Source: Nocardia anaemiae NBRC 100462 (GTDB lineage Bacteria > Actinomycetota > Actinomycetes > Mycobacteriales > Mycobacteriaceae). Taken from it: a DNA stretch of 64,000 nucleotides. The notes beneath the pieces were generated by a model. The model did no database searches. It had not been told where the DNA came from and saw only the letters and a program-made list of their open reading frames with translations. The stretch spans positions 1 through 64,000 of the forward strand of contig NZ_BDAZ01000002.1 of the NCBI RefSeq assembly GCF_001612725.1, read 5' to 3'. This document shows, in pieces, positions 38,145-49,332 of the stretch (position 1 is the stretch's first letter; every line of letters begins with the position of its first letter). The position numbers were made by a program, and so were the translations under genes.

Positions 38145-39920
38145 ATGACAATCACCGGCTTGTTCACCTGGCTCGGCGGAGGTCTCGGGCGCGAGCAGAG
38201 TGGGACCGAACTCTACTACCCGCATGAGCGGGCGGATTATGCCGTGACCGGCGCCGTTGTACTGCTTTTCGCGGCGGTGGCCGGGATCGTCGGCACGGTC
38301 GCACTTGCCACGGCCGATGCCATGCCGCTGTTGGCGATCGTGGTCGTCGCGATGGTCGTCGCACTGTTGGCCGGTGCGGTGGCCAGGGGCTTGGTTACCG
38401 CGCGACCCGTCGGTGGTCCGGATCGCCGCGGCCTCGTCGGACGGATCGCGGTCGCGGTGCTGGCCGGGGTGCTCGTCGCGGAACTCGCCTCGACCGTGCT
38501 CTTCGGCGGCACCATCGACCGGCTGCTCGATGAAAAGGCCCAGGGTGCGGTCGATTCCGCACCCGCCGTGGTCACCGCGCGCAGCGAGCTCGACCGTGCG
38601 AAGGCCGATCGCGGCGCACTGGACCAGTCGATCACCAAGGCGCAGGCCGATATCGACCACGCGCTGGTGATCGCGCGCTGCGAATACCACCCGACACCGG
38701 AATGCCCGCAGACCAGGATCACCGGTGTGCCAGGTCGCGGCCCTGAATCGCAGACCGCCAACGCGATGCTCGACGACGCGCGCAAGCAGTTGGCCGCGGC
38801 GCAGGATCGGGTGGCCGGAGCGGATCAGCGAATCACCGCTGACCAGAAGGCCCTCGACACAGCCGGTTCCGCCGCCTTCGCCGCCGCCGATCGCGGCCTC
38901 GGCGCGCGCTGGCTTGCCATGAACGACTACACCACCGCCGCGGCGGGCGCATTCCTGCTGCGGGTGCTGACCATCGGCACCTTTGTCCTGCTCGCGCTGC
39001 TGCCGCTGATCCTGCGGTGGTGGCGCGGCGAGACCGCACTGGATCGGCGACTTGCCTTCCACACCGTGCAGGACCGCGCCGAACGCAGCGCCGATGCCGC
39101 CATCGCGGTGAAACGCGCCGAGGTGCGGGCCGAGGCCGAAAATCTGCGCGCCGAACAACAATTGACCGCCGCCCGACTGGCCGTCGAGGCCGATACCGCC
39201 ATCGATCGGGAGCGTCAGCGCACCCGGATCATCGCCGCGATCGGTGGATTGGAAATCGGCTTCACGGAACCGGGACGACGTGGCGAACTTCCGGCCGGAA
39301 CGGCTGGCGATCGAGAGGACAGCTCCGTGTCTCATGAGGTGACCCCCAATCTTCCGGCCACCGTGCATGCTGGCGCGCTCGCACCGACCGGCGGTGCGGG
39401 CGCGATGGTGCCGCATACCGCTTCGGCTGTACCCGTCGCACCCAAGAGCGGCGGCCTGGAACTTCCGCTGATCGGCACCGTGCCCTTCTCCGATACCGCG
39501 GCCCGCTTCATCCGCCCGCTGGTGCCCGCGTTCGTCGCCAATGCGATCGATACCGCCACCCACCCCCTGCGCACCGCGCGCCAGGCCTTCGAAGAGGTCG
39601 AAGAGATCACCTTCACCCTGCGCCGAACCCGCAAGGTCACCGTCGACTCCCAGGACTCGCACGGCCAGGCCATCGGCCAGCACGCACAACCCGGCTACCA
39701 ATTGCCCGGCACCCCGGATTCCTGGCATGCCCAGCGCGTCGCGGCCACCGTCGTCGACGCCGACTACACCCAGGACCCCCGCTACTCAGCCCTTCCCCCT
39801 GCCGCCACACCCCAGAACCACGGCCTCTCCCAAGCCCAGCGGCACGACGAAATCTCGGCCAACCACCGCAACGAACTCCCCGGCCACCGCGGCCCGCGCG
39901 AATTGCCACCCGCCAACTGA
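38145..39920 (+). CDS. DUF4407 membrane protein
   Basis: 591 residues. Four transmembrane helices are visible: three in the first 125 residues (VTGAVVLLFAAVAGIVG, LLAIVVVAMVVALLAG, IAVAVLAGVLVAEL) and one at about 265-285, flanking a coiled-coil-like region rich in Ala, Asp and Gln (residues 140-250). The second soluble part is a long charged coil (residues 300-370) and then a low-complexity Pro-rich tail. This matches DUF4407. Function unknown. ATG 38145 is preferred to one at 38133 because of GGGA spacing. Confidence 0.8.
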   Translation: MTITGLFTWLGGGLGREQSGTELYYPHERADYAVTGAVVLLFAAVAGIVGTVALATADAMPLLAIVVVAMVVALLAGAVARGLVTARPVGGPDRRGLVGRIAVAVLAGVLVAELASTVLFGGTIDRLLDEKAQGAVDSAPAVVTARSELDRAKADRGALDQSITKAQADIDHALVIARCEYHPTPECPQTRITGVPGRGPESQTANAMLDDARKQLAAAQDRVAGADQRITADQKALDTAGSAAFAAADRGLGARWLAMNDYTTAAAGAFLLRVLTIGTFVLLALLPLILRWWRGETALDRRLAFHTVQDRAERSADAAIAVKRAEVRAEAENLRAEQQLTAARLAVEADTAIDRERQRTRIIAAIGGLEIGFTEPGRRGELPAGTAGDREDSSVSHEVTPNLPATVHAGALAPTGGAGAMVPHTASAVPVAPKSGGLELPLIGTVPFSDTAARFIRPLVPAFVANAIDTATHPLRTARQAFEEVEEITFTLRRTRKVTVDSQDSHGQAIGQHAQPGYQLPGTPDSWHAQRVAATVVDADYTQDPRYSALPPAATPQNHGLSQAQRHDEISANHRNELPGHRGPRELPPAN

Positions 39921-40172
39921 CGATCACCATCCAGCAATCGCTGCGCGCGACCGCACAGATGGCGCCATCCAAGGCCTGATGCCCTGGACCATCCGCCATG
40001 GCCGGTGCACCCGGCATAATCGACCAGTCCATCCATGCAGCCGTACGCCGCGAGAGACCTTGGATAGCCACAGGCGCCGCAACATTGTTCGGCGTGCGCG
40101 GCGCGGGCTAGATGTCATTCGGCGGCGATGCGGGCGGCGGTGAATGCCGGTGGGGCGCATAGTCTGCAACGC

Positions 40173-41738
40173 ATGCCCGACAGTGATGTGCGGACCGTGC
40201 CGGATACGGGGGGCGCCCCCTGGGGGTCGCGGCTGCTCGGGTCGGCGGCGGAGTCGGCTGGGAAGCGGCGGATTCGGGTTCAGTTGTTGTTGACGGTGCC
40301 GTTGTTGATCGCGAATCTCACCGGCATCACCGTCTCGATCGCATTGATCGGCTTCGTATTGCCAGGCCCGACAGTGTTCACCAGGCGGCTGGTGCTGCTC
40401 AATTTCGTCGCGACACCGCTGTACGGGGTGCTGGCGCTGCTGATCGGGATGTGGTGGGGCACCACGCGCGGGCTGCGTGCGTTGCGCTGGGCCATCGACC
40501 CGGATCAGGTGCCGACCGAGGCGGAACAGGTCGCGGCGACGCGGGTGCCGATTCTGCTCGTCGGGTGCCAGGCGGTGCTGTGGCTCGGCGGGATGGCGCT
40601 GCTGACCACGCTGTACGGGCTGTCGGATCCGGCGCTTATTCCGAAAATCGTCTTCGGCATCGGGATCAGCGCAATCGTGGTGTCCGCCAACAGTTATCTG
40701 ATCGTCGAGTTCGCGCTGCGGCCCTCGACCGCACGAGTCCTGGAAGCCGCGGCCTCACGACAGCGCCGCGGGATCGGCGTCTTCGGCCGCTCGATTCTGG
40801 CCTGGGCACTCGGCTCCGCGGTACCGGTCGCAGGCTCGATGGTGCTCGCCATCATGGCGCTGACCATGGACAACATCAGCACGGAGCGGCTGGCGGTGTG
40901 CATGCTCGCGCTCGGCGGGGCCGGGCTCTGCTTCGGTCTATTACTGATGGCGCAGACGCTTTCGGCGACGGTCGCGCCCATTCGAGGTGTGCGGCGCGCG
41001 CTGCGTCGGGTGGAGGACGGCGATCTCGATGTCGCGGTCACGGTGTACGACGGCACCGAATTGGGTGAGCTGCAAAGCGGATTCAATCGCATGGTCGCGG
41101 GACTGCGTGAGCGCGAACAGATCAGGGACCTGTTCGGCAGACACGTGGGCCACGAGGTGGCGGAGGCGGCGCTGGAGGGCGAGCCGAATCTCGGCGGTGT
41201 GGAGCGCGAGGCCGCGGTGTTGTTCATCGACATCATCGGCTCGACGACCATGACCGCCACCCGTCCCGCCACCGAAATCGTCGCCATCCTGAACAGCTTC
41301 TTCGAGATCGTGGTCGACGAGGTCGAAGGCTGCGGCGGCCTGCTCAACAAGTTCGAGGGCGACGCCGCACTCGCCGTCTTCGGCACACCCGCACCGCTCG
41401 ACGACGCGGCGGGCACCGCCCTGGCTTGTGCCCGCGCCATCCGAAACCGCTTGACCGCCAAGGCCTCCGATTTCACCGCCGCCATCGGCGTCGCGGCGGG
41501 CCGGGTCGTGGCGGGCAATGTCGGCGCACACCGACGCTACGAATTCACCGTCATCGGCGATGCGGTCAATGAGGCCGCCCGCCTCTGCGAACTGGCCAAA
41601 TCCGATCCGAACCGCCTGCTCACCTCCGCATCCACCATCGCCGCCGCCGACCCGTCCGAGGCAATGCACTGGCAGCTCGGCGAATCCGTCACCCTTCGCG
41701 GCCGCGTCACGTCGACCCGACTCGGCAGGCCCCAGTAG
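40173..41738 (+). CDS. class III adenylate/guanylate cyclase with HAMP domain
   Basis: 521 residues. Six transmembrane helices in the N-terminal 270 residues, a HAMP linker (VAPIRGVRRALRRVEDGDLD) and a CHD cyclase domain. The catalytic domain shows the two metal Asp of LFIDIIGST and KFEGDAALAVFG, with Lys in NKFEG for adenine choice, and YEFTVIGDAVNEAARL supplying the transition-state Asn and Arg. These residues predict an active adenylate cyclase. Architecture matches the Rv1318c/Rv1319c/Rv1320c/Rv3645 cyclases. ATG at 40173 is preferred over an upstream start. Confidence 0.92.
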   Translation: MPDSDVRTVPDTGGAPWGSRLLGSAAESAGKRRIRVQLLLTVPLLIANLTGITVSIALIGFVLPGPTVFTRRLVLLNFVATPLYGVLALLIGMWWGTTRGLRALRWAIDPDQVPTEAEQVAATRVPILLVGCQAVLWLGGMALLTTLYGLSDPALIPKIVFGIGISAIVVSANSYLIVEFALRPSTARVLEAAASRQRRGIGVFGRSILAWALGSAVPVAGSMVLAIMALTMDNISTERLAVCMLALGGAGLCFGLLLMAQTLSATVAPIRGVRRALRRVEDGDLDVAVTVYDGTELGELQSGFNRMVAGLREREQIRDLFGRHVGHEVAEAALEGEPNLGGVEREAAVLFIDIIGSTTMTATRPATEIVAILNSFFEIVVDEVEGCGGLLNKFEGDAALAVFGTPAPLDDAAGTALACARAIRNRLTAKASDFTAAIGVAAGRVVAGNVGAHRRYEFTVIGDAVNEAARLCELAKSDPNRLLTSASTIAAADPSEAMHWQLGESVTLRGRVTSTRLGRPQ

Positions 41739-41925
41739 GGCGCCACCACCTATGACTTCGCCGCGCTGGCCGCAATCCGGCGCACACATCACCGCGGATC
41801 AGCAGCCAGCTGCGGGAGGTCACCGCATCAGCGACTGCGCCGCCACTGCTCATCAGGAGCGGGTGGTCACGCCGTTCGCCGCGACCTCGCTGGAGTGGAA
41901 GCGAAATCGCCTCGGCTGCAATGGA

Positions 41926-43452
41926 TTATGCGCGAGCCATCCGCAAGCGAAAGGCCACCACAGCAGCAATCAGGAGCACGACCGCCGTGCCGATAGCGGC
42001 GACGTGCACGCCCGACACGAAGGCCTCATGCACCGAGGCCAGGAATCCATCCGCCATCGATTCCGGCAGCTGCCGAGCGAATTCGGTAGCACCGCCGAGG
42101 GATTCCGACGCCGCCTCGGTCTGCGCACTCGGCACCTGGGACAGATCGAGCCCGCCCCGGAACACCGCCATGGTCACGCTGCCGAGGACGGCGACACCGA
42201 GTGCGATACCGGTCTCGTAGGCGGTCTCCGAAACCGCCGCGGCCGCACCGGCCCGCTCAGCCGGAGCCGAACTCACCACCAGATCCGACGAAACCGTCAG
42301 TGCCACACCGACACCCGCCCCGATGAGGAGGAATCCGACGATGAACGGCACCGTACTGGTCGCCGCATCCGGACTCAGCCACAGGAACAGCGCCGCACCG
42401 ACCGCGGCGAGTACCAGGGCACCACCGAGCACCAGTCCGGGTCGCAGCACCCGAACCAGCCACGCGGCCGCGAGCGAGGCGAATACGCTGGCCGCGAGAC
42501 CGGGCAGCAGCAGCAATCCGGCCCGCATGGGTGAATGCCCGAGCACCAACTGCAGATACTGCGACCCGGAGAACAGCACACCCGCCAGCGCGAAGACCGC
42601 GAGCAGATTGGTGAGCACCGCGGTGCGGAACCTGGGCAATGCGAACAGCTTCAGATCGAGCATCGGATCCGTGAGACCGCGCTGCCTGCGTACGAACAAC
42701 ACACCCGCGACCGCGCCGATCGCACCGATCACCAAGAGCCGCAAGCTGATACCGTGCGCCGCCGACTCCTTGACCGCGTACACCACCGGCACCAGGGCCA
42801 GCATGGACAGCACCGCACTCGGCAGATCGAAGCGACCGGGCTTCGGGTCACGGGACTCCGGAACGAGCACCGGCCCCATCGCGAGCAGCACCAGCATCAC
42901 CGGCAGATTCACCAGGAATACCGAACCCCACCAATAACGCTCGAGCAGCCAGCCACCGAGCAACGGCCCGGCCGCCGCACCACCACCGGCCATCGCGGCC
43001 CAGACCGAAATGGCGACGGTGCGCTGTCGCGGATCCAGGAACATCGACCGGATCAGCCCCAGTGTCGCGGGCATCAGGGTCGCACCGGCGACACCCTGCA
43101 GCACGCGCGCGGCGATCAGCATCTCCGGGTTGACCGACCAGGCGGCGAGCACCGAGGCGAGACCGAATCCGACGGAACCGATCAGCAGCAACCTGCGCCG
43201 TCCGATCCGGTCACCCAGATTGCCCATCACCACGAGCAGTCCGGCCAGCACGAACGAATACACGTCGATGATCCACAGCAACTGGGGCGTGCTCGGCGCC
43301 AGCTCTGCACTGATCGCGGGCACCGCCAGGTCGAGCACCGTCGCGTCGACGGCGAGCAGCAGCAAGGCCAATGCCAGCACCACCAGACCGGCCCAATCAC
43401 GTGCCGTGGCACGCGGTGGCAGCCCGGTGCCGTTCTCGATTTGTGCGGTCAT
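41926..43452 (-). CDS. MFS drug exporter (DHA2, 14 TM)
   Basis: 508 residues. Fourteen helices; LAVDATVLDLAVPAI near residue 35, motif A GNLGDRIGRRRLLLIG and motif C-like GGGAAAGPLLGGWLLERYWW mark the DHA2 family. ATG 43452 follows a GAGAAGG site; ATG 43470 (six codons earlier) is equally possible. It is divergent from the TetR gene at 43540 and shares twin operators with it, so TetR likely represses this pump until it binds the exported compound. Substrate unknown. Confidence 0.9.
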   Translation of the reverse strand: MTAQIENGTGLPPRATARDWAGLVVLALALLLLAVDATVLDLAVPAISAELAPSTPQLLWIIDVYSFVLAGLLVVMGNLGDRIGRRRLLLIGSVGFGLASVLAAWSVNPEMLIAARVLQGVAGATLMPATLGLIRSMFLDPRQRTVAISVWAAMAGGGAAAGPLLGGWLLERYWWGSVFLVNLPVMLVLLAMGPVLVPESRDPKPGRFDLPSAVLSMLALVPVVYAVKESAAHGISLRLLVIGAIGAVAGVLFVRRQRGLTDPMLDLKLFALPRFRTAVLTNLLAVFALAGVLFSGSQYLQLVLGHSPMRAGLLLLPGLAASVFASLAAAWLVRVLRPGLVLGGALVLAAVGAALFLWLSPDAATSTVPFIVGFLLIGAGVGVALTVSSDLVVSSAPAERAGAAAAVSETAYETGIALGVAVLGSVTMAVFRGGLDLSQVPSAQTEAASESLGGATEFARQLPESMADGFLASVHEAFVSGVHVAAIGTAVVLLIAAVVAFRLRMARA

Positions 43453-43482
43453 CGCCTTCTCGACTTCCATCGTTCGTGTTAT

Positions 43483-43528
43483 TACCGTCCAGACGGTACA
43501 GTAACGGCACCTTACCGTCCAGCCGGTA
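43483..43528. promoter_or_regulatory. two TetR operators in the divergent promoter
   Basis: TACCGTCCAGACGGTA (43483-43498) is a perfect palindrome with 7-bp arms around CA. TACCGTCCAGCCGGTA (43513-43528) is the same with one arm altered. The two are 30 bp centre to centre, three helical turns. They cover the short spacer between the pump and regulator starts. Confidence 0.85.
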
Positions 43529-43539
43529 TAGTCCCCTGA

Positions 43540-44085
43540 GTGACGGCAAACACCCGCGACCGAATCCTGGACGCACTCGAGACCCTGCTCCTGGAAAAGG
43601 GCATGTCCCAGGTGACCCTGGAGAATGTGGCCGCGACCGCCGGTGTTTCCAAGGGCGGCCTGCTCTACCACTTCAAGAGCAAGGACGCGCTGCTCGCGGG
43701 CCTGGTGCGCCGCCTGAGCGAGCGAGCCGAACAACAACTCGGCGCCGCCGTCGCCAAAGGCACATCCGTGGCCGAGTGGTACCTGCAGACCCCGAACCCG
43801 AACAATGCCGCGGACGCGCTCGAATTGGCGCTCTACCGTTCGATGGTCGCGGCCATGCGCACCATCGACGCCAAGTCCAGCGCGGAAACCGATGAGGTGC
43901 AGCAGGCATTGTCGGACATGATGGACAACTGGTCGCAGGGTCTGGACGCCGACGTCGACGATCCGGTGCGGGCCGACATCATCCGTCTGGTCGGCGACGG
44001 TGTCTACCTGCGCGCGCTGCTCGGCTTCCCGCCGGTCGACCCGACCCGGTACCGCAAAGTCGTGGACCGACTGCTCGATCGCTGA
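43540..44085 (+). CDS. TetR-family repressor of the divergent MFS pump
   Basis: 181 residues from a GTG start at 43540. The helix-turn-helix at about 25-50 reads ENVAATAGVSKGGLLYHF, typical of TetR; the C-terminal part is a helical ligand domain with SVAEWYLQTPNPNNAADALE. The gene begins only 12 bp after the second operator, so it probably also controls itself. Ligand unknown. Confidence 0.9.
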   Translation: MTANTRDRILDALETLLLEKGMSQVTLENVAATAGVSKGGLLYHFKSKDALLAGLVRRLSERAEQQLGAAVAKGTSVAEWYLQTPNPNNAADALELALYRSMVAAMRTIDAKSSAETDEVQQALSDMMDNWSQGLDADVDDPVRADIIRLVGDGVYLRALLGFPPVDPTRYRKVVDRLLDR

Positions 44086-44148
44086 CCGGACGCACCATCC
44101 GTATGTTGTGCCCAGCCCGGTGGGGCGCCGACGGCTAGACTCGGCCGG

Positions 44149-45021
44149 GTGTTACCAGCCGCCGAGTCGGCCGGTGCCGTCGGGGCGGGGAACGATCCGG
44201 TGCCAACCTCCCCTGGAACGACGGTGCCGATCCGCCCATTGAGCTTCCGCGAACTGCTCGACGAGCCGTTCGCGCTGATCCAGGCGAACGTCGTCGTGCT
44301 GGCGTGCACGACCGCGATCGCACTCGTTCTCGCCGAAGTGCTGGTCGTCGCGGTCACCGGCGCGATCTCCTACCTGACCGACGGCTCCGACGCGGGCACC
44401 GCATGGGCGGCCATCCTCGCGACGGCGGCCGCAGCCTGGTTGCTTCGATTCCTTTTGCGCGGAATGACGGTCGCGCTCGGACTCGCGACGGTCGCCGGAT
44501 CCCCGATCGGCTGGCGCACCGCACTGGGCCGGGTTGGTGCGGTCGCCGGTCCGCTGCTGGCATTCCACGTGCTGTTCACGCTGGTCGGCATCGGTGTGCT
44601 GATCATCGGCAGCCTGCTGATCATCAGCTATCCGTTCGCGCTGGTCTGGCTCGGCTATCTGCGGGCCGGACGGTTCGTCGCGGTGCCGGTGATCTTCGTC
44701 GAACGGACCAGCCACGCCGGTGCGGTCGCGCGCTCGAAACTGCTCGTCCAGGGCGCGCAATCGTCGATAACCGGATTGTGGTTCGCCTGCCGCGCACTGA
44801 TCGCCCTCGTCGCGGTGCCGCTGCTCGGCATTCCCTTGTACCTCTCGGATTTCACCGGCACCCATCGGTGGCAGGTCATCGTCCTGCTGTCGGCGTCGGC
44901 GCTGTTGATCATCGCCTTCGGCGAGGTGGTCGAATCGGCGACGCGGGTGGTCTCGTATGTGGATCGCCGGTGCCGTCGCGAGGGGCTCGACATCAGGGTT
45001 CCGGGGACGGATAAGCGATGA
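44149..45021 (+). CDS. multi-pass membrane protein opening the MoxR module
   Basis: 290 residues with about five to six hydrophobic helices after a soluble, Pro-rich N terminus (IRPLSFRELLDEPFALIQAN marks the start of a helical domain). The C-terminal tail is Arg-rich. GTG start at 44149. It overlaps the DUF4129 gene by 4 nt and starts the block homologous to Rv3689/Rv3690-Rv3695 around moxR2. Similar proteins resemble the membrane domain of GlpQ-type glycerophosphodiester enzymes only weakly, so no function is assigned. Confidence 0.75.
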   Translation: MLPAAESAGAVGAGNDPVPTSPGTTVPIRPLSFRELLDEPFALIQANVVVLACTTAIALVLAEVLVVAVTGAISYLTDGSDAGTAWAAILATAAAAWLLRFLLRGMTVALGLATVAGSPIGWRTALGRVGAVAGPLLAFHVLFTLVGIGVLIIGSLLIISYPFALVWLGYLRAGRFVAVPVIFVERTSHAGAVARSKLLVQGAQSSITGLWFACRALIALVAVPLLGIPLYLSDFTGTHRWQVIVLLSASALLIIAFGEVVESATRVVSYVDRRCRREGLDIRVPGTDKR

Positions 45022-46054
45022 CAGAACCCACGACGAACGAGCCAGCGGCCCCACCGCCAGCACGACTCGGATCCGCCGACGCGCACCGCGACGCCGCCGA
45101 AAACGCGGCGCTGCACCGGGATTTCGATACCGCGCTACGCGAACGGTTCCGCGCGGTACTGCGCGGCCTTGAACAACGCGGCATGCTGGAGGTCCGCCGA
45201 TCCCGGACCGCGCGGGAAACCGCCGACGATGCGACCACCGCGCTGCCGCTCGAGGATGCGAGCGAATTACATCCGGCCGCACACAGTTTCGACGAGGTCG
45301 TCTACGGCGGCCGTCGCGCCACCGAGGACGAATACCGGCGCCTGGAATACGCCGACCGCTACTCGCGCAGCGCCCCGCCGCCCGCACCGGAGCCGATCGA
45401 AGCGACGATCACCGAGAAAACCAAGAACCGCAGACAGCTTCCGCCGCTGCCGAATCTGCTGCGCAACCCGAAATTCTGGGCCGCGCTGCTCGCCGCCATC
45501 GCGCTGGTCGTATTGCTGTACGCGGTGCTGAATTCGTGTACCGCGGCCGCCCCGCATAAGCCGACACCGCCGGATATTCCACCGCCCAAACCGCCTGACC
45601 ACCCGCCGGATGACAATCGCGACGGCTTCGGAGCGGGCCGGGATTCTATTTTCGGCAGGCTGCCCGCACCGGTCGCCTTCGGCGGCCTGCAATTCCTCAT
45701 CGCCGCGGCGGTGCTGGTGTGGTGGCGGGCGCGTCGTCGTGGTGCGCTGGTCGGTGAACCGCGACCGGTCGAGGTGGCCGCGAACGAGCTGCTCGGCGGT
45801 CAGGCCGCGCTGTATCGCCGATCGAAGGACTACGAACATGTCGCGGCCCGGCTGCGCGCCGCCACTCTGCGCCGCATCCGGCCGATGCTCGGCGTCGGAA
45901 CCGATGTCACGCCGGATCGGCTTGTCGCGACCGTCGCCGCGCGGACCAGGGCCGATCCGGCCATGGTCGGCGCCGCACTGTACGGACCGGTGCCCGATGC
46001 GATCACCCTGCAACTCGTTGCCACACAACTCGAATGGATAGAGGCGGAGGTCGG

Positions 46055-46058
<4 letters not shown>
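45018..46058 (+). CDS. DUF4129 membrane protein
   Basis: 346 residues. The N-terminal soluble domain (ADAHRDAAENAALHRDFDTA then RERFRAVLRGLEQRGMLEV) is the DUF4129 helix bundle, usually at the C terminus of transglutaminase-like proteins but here first. Two transmembrane helices (about 155-173 and 215-235) flank a Pro-rich extracytoplasmic linker (HKPTPPDIPPPKPPDHPPDD). The C terminus is another soluble domain. It overlaps its neighbours at both ends (4 nt with each), so the module is strongly coupled. Confidence 0.8.
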
Positions 46059-47038
<980 letters not shown>

Positions 47039-47041
47039 CTC

Positions 47042-48337
47042 GTGGTCGTTACCGGTCGGCTCGCGCTGACGGCGGCGCTGCTCGCGCTGTTCGTCGGTTT
47101 CGTCATGCCGTCGTGGCTCGGCGTCGTCCTCATGACGAGTGTGCTTGCCGCCCTTGTGCTTTTCGATCTCGGCACGGTGGCGCGGGCCCGCGACCTCGCG
47201 CTGACCAGGGAATCGTTGACCGTTATCCGGCTCGGCCGCAGCGCCGAGGTGGAACTCGCCGTGGTGAACAGCGCGACCAGGACCGTACGCGGACGGCTGT
47301 GGGACGACTGGCCCGGCAGTGCCCGTGCCGAAGCCCGCACGCACCGATTGGATCTGCCACCGAACACCCGCATGCGCGTGCGAACCACATTGACCCCGAC
47401 CTATCGCGGCGATCGGGTCGCCGGTCCGGTGACGGTGCGCTTGTTCGGCCTGCTCGGCATGGCCGGATGGCAGAGCCGCCATACCGTGCCCGCGCGGGTC
47501 CGCGCACTGCCCGAATTCCGCAGCGAACGGCTACTGCGCTCGAAAGTCAAACGGCTGCAACACCTCGAGGGCCGCAATGTCGCGAATATGCGCGGTCAGG
47601 GCACCGAATTCGATTCCTTCCGCGAATATGTCGCCGGTGACGACGTGCGGGCCATCGACTGGCGCGCCACCGCCCGCGCCACCGATGTGCTGGTGCGCAC
47701 CTGGCGTCCGGAACGCAACCGGCACATGCTGATGGTGCTCGATACCGGCCGCATCAGCGCGGGCCGTGTCGGTACGGGCACCCGTCTGGACGCGAGTATC
47801 GAGGCCGCCCTGCTGCTCGGCGGATTGGCCGCGGCCGCGGGCGATTCGGTGGATCTGCTCGCTTACGACCGGCAGGTCCGCACCGAGGTCCGCGGTGTCG
47901 GCGGCCGCCGTCTGCAACTGAAGCTCATGCACGCCATGGCGGGGGTCACTCCCGCGCTGGTCGATACCGACAGCGCGGGACTGGTGCGCGCCGCCATCCA
48001 ACGTGCCCGCCGCCGCAGCCTGGTGGTCTGGTTCACCAGCTTGGACGGTGCGGCCGTCGAAGAGAACCTGCTCCCGGTCCTGCCGACGCTCGCCCAACGT
48101 CATCGCGTGCTGATCGTCTCGGTCACCGATCCCGACGTCGCCGCGGCCGCCACCAAACGCGACACCCTCGCCGACCTCTACTCCGCTGCCGCCGCCGAAT
48201 CCCTGATCGCCGAACGTGCCTTGGTCCAGGAGTCCCTGCGCCGCATGGGCATCGCCGTCGTCGCGGCATCCCCGGAACGCCTCCCCGAAGCCCTCGCCGA
48301 CGAATACCTGGAGTTGAAACAGTCCGGCACCATGTGA
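47042..48337 (+). CDS. DUF58 family protein
   Basis: 431 residues with two N-terminal transmembrane helices and the DUF58 signature EFDSFREYVAGDDVRAIDWR then ATDVLVRTWRPERNRHMLMV. The C-terminal part has a vWA-like fold with a degenerate metal site (MVLDTGRISAG). These proteins work with MoxR ATPases, often near the membrane. GTG start at 47042, 3 nt after MoxR. Convergent with the RDD gene. Confidence 0.9.
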   Translation: MVVTGRLALTAALLALFVGFVMPSWLGVVLMTSVLAALVLFDLGTVARARDLALTRESLTVIRLGRSAEVELAVVNSATRTVRGRLWDDWPGSARAEARTHRLDLPPNTRMRVRTTLTPTYRGDRVAGPVTVRLFGLLGMAGWQSRHTVPARVRALPEFRSERLLRSKVKRLQHLEGRNVANMRGQGTEFDSFREYVAGDDVRAIDWRATARATDVLVRTWRPERNRHMLMVLDTGRISAGRVGTGTRLDASIEAALLLGGLAAAAGDSVDLLAYDRQVRTEVRGVGGRRLQLKLMHAMAGVTPALVDTDSAGLVRAAIQRARRRSLVVWFTSLDGAAVEENLLPVLPTLAQRHRVLIVSVTDPDVAAAATKRDTLADLYSAAAAESLIAERALVQESLRRMGIAVVAASPERLPEALADEYLELKQSGTM

Positions 48338-48484
48338 CTCCACGATCGCTCGGGCGCGGACCCGAAGTCGCCTCGGCATCGATGTCGATCCTCCTCAACC
48401 GCCCGCGAGTCAACCGTCCCCCAGCGCGGCGGTCGTGCAGCCCAGCTCGGGTCACCGCCGAATGACCGTGTTGCAGGTGGAGAC

Positions 48485-49291
48485 TCAGCTCGCGCGGGCG
48501 ATCGGCATCGGGCGCGGACCTGCCATCACCATCGGCGTGATGATCGGCGCGAGCGTGCGGCGTTGGCGTTCGGCGATCACCGCGCCGAGGATCTGCACGG
48601 GCGGATACCCGGCGGGTACCGGAATTTGCAGCCGGTCACACACGGCGATGAGCAGGGTGTGACCGAGGCTCGCCTGGGCGGCGGGGCTCAGGGTATTGAT
48701 GCGGGACAGATACTGGCGCACCGCGAGTGCGAGGTCCTCGGTGATGCCGGACAGGTCCAACTGTCCGGACCATGCCACCAGCCAGGGCGGTGCGACGGCA
48801 AGCAGCGGAAAGGGCACCCGGCGCTGGCCGTGCACGACAACCGTGCCCGCCAGCACATCGCCGACCCGGCGCGCATTCGGCGAGCACATCGAGGTGATCA
48901 CCCCGACCGCACCGAACGCGCCGAGCATCCAGAAGTCGACGATGACACCCGCCAGACCGCGGGTCAGGGCATGGCGGAAGTCGATCGGTCCGCCGTCGCC
49001 GCGCACCACCCGCAGACCGAGCGCGAACTTGCCGACGGTTCGTCCGCGCATGAGGGTCTCGCAGACCACCGGATAGCCGACCAGCGTGCCGACGATCGTG
49101 GTGACAGCCGCCGCGCTGTACCACGCGGAGTCGGCGCCGAAGTAGAGCAGCGCCGCGCTGAGGCCGAGCATCAGCATGCTGCCCAGCATGAATTGCACCA
49201 GCACGTCCACGAGGAACGCGGTGGCCCTGGTCGGGATCCGCGCGATCCGCAGCTCGAGTGCGACCGCTTCGCCGGTGGTGAATTCAGCCAT
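48485..49291 (-). CDS. RDD family membrane protein
   Basis: 268 residues. The RDD fold starts with RIARIPTRATAFLVDVLVQF (the Arg-Asp pair) and contains three to four transmembrane helices, with GRTVGKFALGLRVVRGDGGP between them. The C-terminal 100 residues are soluble. ATG 49291 was chosen as it gives the family start MAEFTTGEAV. Together with the divergent SpoIIM gene it mirrors Rv3695/Rv3694c. Function unknown; RDD proteins have been linked to ion antiport in some bacteria. Confidence 0.85.
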   Translation of the reverse strand: MAEFTTGEAVALELRIARIPTRATAFLVDVLVQFMLGSMLMLGLSAALLYFGADSAWYSAAAVTTIVGTLVGYPVVCETLMRGRTVGKFALGLRVVRGDGGPIDFRHALTRGLAGVIVDFWMLGAFGAVGVITSMCSPNARRVGDVLAGTVVVHGQRRVPFPLLAVAPPWLVAWSGQLDLSGITEDLALAVRQYLSRINTLSPAAQASLGHTLLIAVCDRLQIPVPAGYPPVQILGAVIAERQRRTLAPIITPMVMAGPRPMPIARAS

Positions 49292-49332
49292 GTCGATAGC
49301 ATTCTTCCGACCGGCGGTATGGGAGGCAACCA

